Under the pieces are notes generated by a model. It was not told the origin of the DNA, searched no databases, and was given only the letters and a program-made list of their open reading frames with translations. This document shows, piece by piece, positions 1 to 5,164 of a stretch of 5,164 nucleotides of DNA (positions are counted from its first letter, which is position 1; each line of letters begins with the position of its first letter). The stretch is taken from the NCBI GenBank assembly GCA_900552445.1, contig URZS01000102.1, positions 1-5,164 on the forward strand, read 5' to 3'. Source of the DNA: an uncultured Veillonella sp. (GTDB lineage: Bacteria; Bacillota; Negativicutes; Veillonellales; Veillonellaceae). A program made the position numbers and the translations under genes.

Positions 1-50
1 CATACGAGATCCACTCGTGACTGGAGTTCAGACGTGTGCTCTTCCGATCT
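1..50 (+). other. Illumina indexed P7-side adapter (synthetic, not genomic)
   Basis: The first ten bases, CATACGAGAT, are the end of the P7 flow-cell sequence. Bases 11-16 (CCACTC) occupy the six-base index slot and would be read as GAGTGG. Bases 17-50 match the TruSeq-type read-2 primer sequence, beginning GTGACTGGAG and ending CTCTTCCGATCT. From memory CCACTC/GAGTGG is index 23 of the common six-base sets, and the lack of extra bases between index and P7 fits an indexed PCR-primer design. The sequence is human-made and entered the contig through untrimmed read-through. Genomic sequence begins at base 51. Any frame running into this block, including the apparent end of gatA, is artificial there. 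Confidence 0.98.
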
Positions 51-711
51 AAGCAGCATCAGTTACATCGCGTGTAATAGGACCAACTTGGTCCAAAGAG
101 GATGCGAAGGCAATAAGGCCATAACGAGATACATTGCCGTAAGTTGGTTTCAAACCTACAACGCCACAGAAGGACGCTGGTTGACGGATGGAACCGCCTG
201 TATCAGAGCCAAGAGCCCAAATAGCAGTACTACTTGCTACAGCAGCAGCACTACCGCCAGAGGAACCACCTGGTACACAATCAGTATTCCAAGGGTTAGT
301 TGTTTTTGCTAATGCAGAATTCTCTGTAGAGCCACCCATAGCAAATTCGTCCATGTTAAGTTTACCAAGGCTAATATAATGATTGTCTTGTAAACGTTCG
401 ATAACAGACGCATTATATGGAGGCACAAAGTTTTCTAACATTTTAGACGCGCATGTTGCAGGCTCGTCTTTAATACAAATATTATCTTTGATGGCACCAG
501 GAATACCTGCTAATGGAGAAATAGCTTCACCTTTAGCAATTAATTCGTCTACAGTTTTAGCTGTAGCTAAAGCGCGGTCATGAGAATCGGATAAGTACGC
601 ATGTACAGTCGGTTCCACTTTTGCTTTATGTGCAATGACAGCATTCGTCAATTCAACGGCACTGATTTCTTTATTCACTAGTTTCTTGTGTAATTCATGA
701 ATTGTTGCCAC
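51..711 (-). CDS. gatA: Glutamyl/aspartyl-tRNA amidotransferase subunit A (partial, 3' end missing)
   Basis: GatA is the glutaminase subunit of the cytoplasmic GatCAB complex. It releases ammonia from glutamine, which GatB uses to convert Glu-tRNA(Gln) or Asp-tRNA(Asn) to Gln-tRNA(Gln) or Asn-tRNA(Asn). The fragment holds 220 residues of a protein normally near 485. It belongs to the amidase-signature family: the catalytic Lys is K75 in GIPGAIKDN, the cis-Ser is S150 in [13 protein letters not shown], and the nucleophile is S174 in [12 protein letters not shown]. The K-S-S spacing (75 and 24 residues) is what I recall for characterised GatA and FAAH enzymes. The start is GTG at 709-711, preceded by AGGAGG seven bases upstream. 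The gap to the gatC stop is 11 bp. The apparent TAG stop at 49-51 uses two adapter bases, so it is false: the fragment ends at ...TDAA, well inside the amidase domain. The remaining half, and probably gatB, would lie beyond the left end. Confidence 0.96.
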
Positions 712-718
712 AGCGAAA

Positions 719-724
719 CCTCCT
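719..724 (-). promoter_or_regulatory. gatA Shine-Dalgarno site overlapping the gatC stop codon
   Basis: The minus strand reads AGGAGG here, a full match to the anti-Shine-Dalgarno core, seven bases before the GTG start of gatA. The gatC stop codon (TAG at 723-725) shares two bases with it. Ribosomes finishing gatC therefore stop on the gatA initiation site, an arrangement that favours coupled, stoichiometric synthesis of the two subunits. The strong site also offsets the weaker GTG start. The coupling itself is inferred. Confidence 0.85.
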
Positions 725-1013
725 ATTCTTGTACAACGCGAGGTACTTTAAAGTACCCATCCTCTGCTTCTGGAGCATTAGATAAAGCTAAATCATGATC
801 GAGGGATGGTTTCATTTCATCCTCTCTAAGTACATTATGCAATGGTACCGCATGGGCCATAGGCTCAACACCATCAAGCTCTAATGCATCTAGTTCAGCA
901 ACATAAGACAAGATATCGGACAACTCTTTCTCTACATGTGCCATATGTTCTTCCTTAACTTCCAAGCGTGAAAGCAAGGCGATTTTTTTTATTTCCTCTT
1001 GGCTGATTTTCAT
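723..1013 (-). CDS. gatC: Glutamyl/aspartyl-tRNA amidotransferase subunit C
   Basis: GatC is the small scaffold subunit of GatCAB. In known structures it wraps around the GatA-GatB interface and stabilises GatA; it is not catalytic. The called protein has 96 residues, the usual family length. Family hallmarks are the N-terminal helix with ALLSRLEV (12-19), the central block from [13 protein letters not shown] to NVLREDE (46-66), and the C-terminal [15 protein letters not shown] (79-93). I chose the ATG at 1011-1013 because [19 protein letters not shown] is the normal GatC N terminus and AAAGGA lies nine bases upstream. A longer reading from the ATG at 1029-1031 would add only MKGCVP, has no ribosome binding site, and would begin almost at the predicted transcription start. 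The gene sits 75 bp after ligA behind its own likely promoter and is followed after 11 bp by gatA. Confidence 0.96.
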   Translation of the reverse strand: MKISQEEIKKIALLSRLEVKEEHMAHVEKELSDILSYVAELDALELDGVEPMAHAVPLHNVLREDEMKPSLDHDLALSNAPEAEDGYFKVPRVVQE

Positions 1014-1022
1014 CGGAACACA

Positions 1023-1028
1023 TCCTTT
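1023..1028 (-). promoter_or_regulatory. gatC Shine-Dalgarno site (decides the start)
   Basis: The minus strand reads AAAGGA, nine bases before the ATG at 1011-1013. This site lies inside the extra six codons of the longest gatC frame. That argues the upstream ATG at 1029-1031 is leader sequence and the shorter GatC is the one made. Nothing resembling a Shine-Dalgarno site precedes the upstream ATG; that stretch is almost pure A/T. Confidence 0.75.
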
Positions 1029-1039
1029 CATAATTATTT

Positions 1040-1068
1040 ATTATAAAGCAAATAATATATATTTTCAA
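1040..1068 (-). promoter_or_regulatory. Predicted sigma-A promoter for gatCA(B)
   Basis: In the gap between ligA and gatC the minus strand carries TTGAAA (1063-1068; five of six matches to the -35 consensus) and TATAAT (1040-1045; perfect -10), separated by exactly 17 bp. The spacer and flanks are very AT-rich. Transcription should begin near 1032-1034, giving a leader of about 20 bases that contains the gatC Shine-Dalgarno site. The promoter would let the amidotransferase genes be transcribed independently of pcrA-ligA. No hairpin terminator separates ligA from it, so read-through from upstream is also possible. The assignment rests on sequence match and position only. Confidence 0.65.
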
Positions 1069-1088
1069 AACATTATAAGAATGTATAT

Positions 1089-3104
<2,016 letters not shown>

Positions 3105-3106
<2 letters not shown>

Positions 3107-3118
3107 ACTATGTAGTAA
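3105..3118 (-). repeat. Small inverted repeat beside the ligA ribosome binding site
   Basis: The minus strand reads TTACTA-CA-TAGTAA, two perfect six-base arms around two bases. As RNA it could form at most a five-pair, AT-rich stem with a four-base loop, too weak for an intrinsic terminator and lacking a T-run. As DNA it could be an operator half-site pair. Its position between the possible promoter and the ligA start is what makes it worth recording. A chance palindrome in AT-rich DNA is a real alternative. Confidence 0.4.
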
Positions 3119-3121
3119 CAT

Positions 3122-3150
3122 TCTATACTATCCCATACAAACAAGGTAAA
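3122..3150 (-). promoter_or_regulatory. Weak candidate promoter upstream of ligA
   Basis: In the pcrA-ligA gap the minus strand has TTTACC (3145-3150) and TATAGA (3122-3127) 17 bp apart. Each matches four of six consensus bases, so this is far weaker than the gatC promoter. If active, it would start transcription about 20-25 bases before the ligA start codon, close to the inverted repeat. Equally, ligA may be read only from an upstream promoter with pcrA, since no terminator separates them. Confidence 0.25.
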
Positions 3151-3173
3151 GAGGTTAACTGCTATACACAATT

Positions 3174-5147
3174 TTATCCCTTTTTGACAGGTGCAAATTT
3201 TGCCATCACCACGCGTACACCTTGAGTTGGGAATTCAATAGTTAGCTTCATTCCAGCCCCTTCACCAGCAACGTTGATAACCTTACCATTGCCCCACTTA
3301 CTATGAATGGCAGTATCGCCAATCTTCCAATCAGCAATTACTTCATTGCGAACGATTGGCTTCGTAACTGGTCTGCTTGTAACACTCATATGTTGTGGCA
3401 CATGACGCTTAATATCATCAGGTACTTTGCGCTTAGCACGCAAACCATCTACTAACTCTTCAGGAATTTCGTCGATAAAGCGAGATGGTAAATAGCTGCT
3501 TGTACGACCAAATACGGTACGCGTCGTAGCATTAGAAATATATAATTCTTTCTCCGCCCGTGTAATACCTACGTAAGCAAGACGACGCTCCTCTTCAATC
3601 TCCTCAGGGTTCATCAAGGTGCGACTATGAGGGAATAAACCTTCCTCCAAGCCTCCTAAGAATACAATAGGGAATTCCAAACCTTTAGCAGCATGTAATG
3701 TCATCAAGGTTACCTTGGACTCTTCTTGCTCAAAGGAGTCAACATCGTTAACGAGTGCTACTTGTTCTAAGAAATCCTCTACAGTACCAGATGGATTTGT
3801 ATCTTGGAAGTCCTTAGCTACAGATAAAAGCTCACCAATATTCTCAGCACGTGCTTGATCTTGTGGATCTGTACTTTCTTCCAACTGAGCTAAATAGCCT
3901 GTTCTATCTAAAATAGACTCTAGAATATCTAGAACTGTTCTGTCTTCCATTTCAGCTACAAGTGTGAAAATAAGAATGCCAAACTCTTCTAACTTTTCTT
4001 TTGTTTTACCCTTAATAGAATCTACTAAATGTAGCTGCGTTAAGGTCATAAATAAAGACGTTCCGTTAGCACGAGCATAATCCTGTAGTTTGGCTACAGT
4101 AGTAGCGCCGATACTTCGTTTAGGGACGTTGATAATACGCAATAGACTCAAATCATCAAAAGGATTATATAACACGCGCAAGTACGCTAATACGTCCTTA
4201 ATTTCTTTACGATCATAGAACTTTGTGCCCCCTACCATGATGTATGGTAAAGCACGTTTAATAAGTGCCTCTTCAAGTACACGAGACTGAGCATTCGTAC
4301 GATATAAAATGGCCATATCCCCATAAGGAACACCGTGGATATCGTGCTTTTTAGCAATTGTATCGCCGATAAAAGCAGCCTCCTCATGTTCAGATTGGGC
4401 CGTAAAGTGCTGGATCTTAGCACCTTCCGTCTTATCAGTCCAAAGATTTTTCTTTGGTCGACCTTCATTATTCTCGATAACAGCATTGGCTGCATCTAGA
4501 ATAATCTTAGTGGAACGATAGTTTTGTTCTAGTTTAATAGATATACAGTTCGGATAATCCTTTTCAAAGTCTAGGATATTTTGAATATCTGCACCACGCC
4601 ATGCGTAAATACTTTGGTCAGCATCACCTACAACGGCGATGTTCTTCCAATGAGAAGCCAATAATTTAGCCAATAAATATTGAGCATGGTTCGTATCTTG
4701 ATACTCGTCGATCATAACATAACGAAAACGTTTGCTATATTTATCTAGGACAGCCTCATTAGACTGTAATAATTTTACGGCCACCAATAATAGATCATCA
4801 AAATCTAGAGCATTATTTTTACGCAATTCACGCTCGTAATACTCGTAGACGTCGGCAACCTTTTGCTGGTAAAAGTCTCTCGCTTGCTTTCTAAAATCTG
4901 AAGCAAAGAGTAATTTATTCTTTGCATCTGAAATAGCTGCAATCATAGCACCAACGGGATAGTATTTATCGTCCAGATTTAGTGCTTTCAAAGCCGCTTT
5001 AATAACAGCTTGCGAGTCAGACGTATCATAAATGGTAAAGTTACTGTTATACCCTAAGAAATTATCTAACTCAAAACGTAAAAACTTAGCGCAGAAGCTA
5101 TGGAACGTACTGAGCCAAATACGATTAGCTACATCCCCTACTAAACC
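3174..5147 (-). CDS. pcrA: ATP-dependent DNA helicase PcrA/UvrD family (partial, 5' end missing)
   Basis: PcrA is a superfamily 1A 3'-to-5' DNA helicase that acts in nucleotide excision and mismatch repair, removes RecA filaments and eases replication-transcription conflicts. The window holds the last 657 residues plus the TAA stop. In order from the first genomic codon: STFHSF (13-18, motif Ib region), Walker B DEYQD (147-151), VVGDADQSIYAWRG (motif III, 172-185), LEQNYRS (motif IV, 206-212), VTLMTLHAAKGLEF (motif V, 479-492) and EEERRLAYVGITRAEKEL (motif VI, 518-535). A Tudor-like C-terminal domain (WKIGDTAIHSKWGNGKV onward, about 607-657) is the type that binds RNA polymerase. Missing are roughly 80-95 N-terminal residues with the Q motif, Walker A (GxGKT) and motif Ia. 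The in-frame GTG at 5160-5162 and the residues MLFRS are adapter-encoded. Presence of pcrA directly before ligA and the C-terminal domain favour PcrA over Rep or a RecB-like helicase. Confidence 0.96.
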   Translation of the reverse strand, partial: GLVGDVANRIWLSTFHSFCAKFLRFELDNFLGYNSNFTIYDTSDSQAVIKAALKALNLDDKYYPVGAMIAAISDAKNKLLFASDFRKQARDFYQQKVADVYEYYERELRKNNALDFDDLLLVAVKLLQSNEAVLDKYSKRFRYVMIDEYQDTNHAQYLLAKLLASHWKNIAVVGDADQSIYAWRGADIQNILDFEKDYPNCISIKLEQNYRSTKIILDAANAVIENNEGRPKKNLWTDKTEGAKIQHFTAQSEHEEAAFIGDTIAKKHDIHGVPYGDMAILYRTNAQSRVLEEALIKRALPYIMVGGTKFYDRKEIKDVLAYLRVLYNPFDDLSLLRIINVPKRSIGATTVAKLQDYARANGTSLFMTLTQLHLVDSIKGKTKEKLEEFGILIFTLVAEMEDRTVLDILESILDRTGYLAQLEESTDPQDQARAENIGELLSVAKDFQDTNPSGTVEDFLEQVALVNDVDSFEQEESKVTLMTLHAAKGLEFPIVFLGGLEEGLFPHSRTLMNPEEIEEERRLAYVGITRAEKELYISNATTRTVFGRTSSYLPSRFIDEIPEELVDGLRAKRKVPDDIKRHVPQHMSVTSRPVTKPIVRNEVIADWKIGDTAIHSKWGNGKVINVAGEGAGMKLTIEFPTQGVRVVMAKFAPVKKG

Positions 5148-5164
5148 AGATCGGAAGAGCACAC
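5148..5164 (+). other. Illumina adapter remnant at the right end (synthetic)
   Basis: The last 17 bases, AGATCGGAAGAGCACAC, are the start of the standard TruSeq-type adapter seen when a read runs past its insert. They are the exact reverse complement of bases 34-50, so the contig has a perfect 17-bp terminal inverted repeat made entirely of adapter. Genomic sequence ends at base 5147. On the minus strand this block supplies a GTG codon and four more codons that extend the pcrA frame artificially. Confidence 0.98.

Noticed and set aside
34..583. Plus-strand open frames at 34-312, 188-379 and 383-583
   Set aside because: They are antisense to gatA, lack ribosome binding sites and resemble no family I know; the first begins inside the adapter.
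1072..1077. Second TATAAT box upstream of gatC
   Set aside because: The sequence 17 bp upstream reads GAAATC, which does not resemble a -35 element, while the box at 1040-1045 has a good partner at ideal spacing.
1014..1088. Intrinsic terminator after ligA
   Set aside because: The gap is AT-rich but has no GC-containing stem followed by a T-run.
4232..4495. Minus-strand 87-codon frame inside pcrA
   Set aside because: It lies in another reading frame of a well-conserved helicase region and has no recognisable protein features.
3174..5162. A helicase variant naturally lacking Walker A
   Set aside because: The gene is cut by the contig end; its apparent start codon and first five residues are adapter.

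Overview
The window is a short bacterial chromosomal contig of about 5.1 kb with Illumina library adapter still attached at both ends. Bases 1-50 and 5148-5164 are synthetic; the biological sequence is 51-5147. All genes lie on the minus strand, so the biological reading order runs from high to low coordinates: pcrA (UvrD-family DNA helicase, 5' end missing) -> ligA (NAD+-dependent DNA ligase, complete) -> gatC (complete) -> gatA (3' end missing). GatC and GatA are subunits of the Asp-tRNA(Asn)/Glu-tRNA(Gln) amidotransferase.

Organism: a bacterium with moderately low GC (about 40%, judged by eye), strong Shine-Dalgarno sites and Gram-positive-type PcrA and LigA proteins. The pcrA-ligA-gatC-gatA order occurs in Firmicutes in the broad sense. 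The protein sequences and base composition look compatible with Negativicutes such as Veillonella, but that is recalled resemblance, not a search result. Carriage of gatCA implies that the organism makes Gln-tRNA(Gln) and/or Asn-tRNA(Asn) by the indirect transamidation route.

Layout: 3174-5147 pcrA, from just before helicase motif Ib to the natural stop. 3093-3173 is an 81-bp gap with a weak promoter candidate, a small inverted repeat and the ligA ribosome binding site. 1089-3092 is ligA with all domains and motifs. 1014-1088 is a 75-bp AT-rich gap with a near-consensus sigma-A promoter (TTGAAA-17 bp-TATAAT) reading into gatC. 723-1013 is gatC, whose start is best placed 18 bases inside the longest frame. 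51-711 is the first 220 codons of gatA, with a GTG start and a Shine-Dalgarno site overlapping the gatC stop codon. There is no gene-free stretch over 300 bases, and I see no RNA gene, mobile element, CRISPR array or strong intrinsic terminator.

Function: PcrA and LigA are genome-maintenance enzymes (repair and replication-conflict helicase; nick sealing), while GatC and GatA make correctly charged tRNA. The promoter in front of gatC suggests the two pairs can be transcribed separately. I do not see an undescribed biological system. The most consequential observation is technical: the adapters create a false start codon for PcrA and a false stop codon for GatA, and these would mislead automated annotation.
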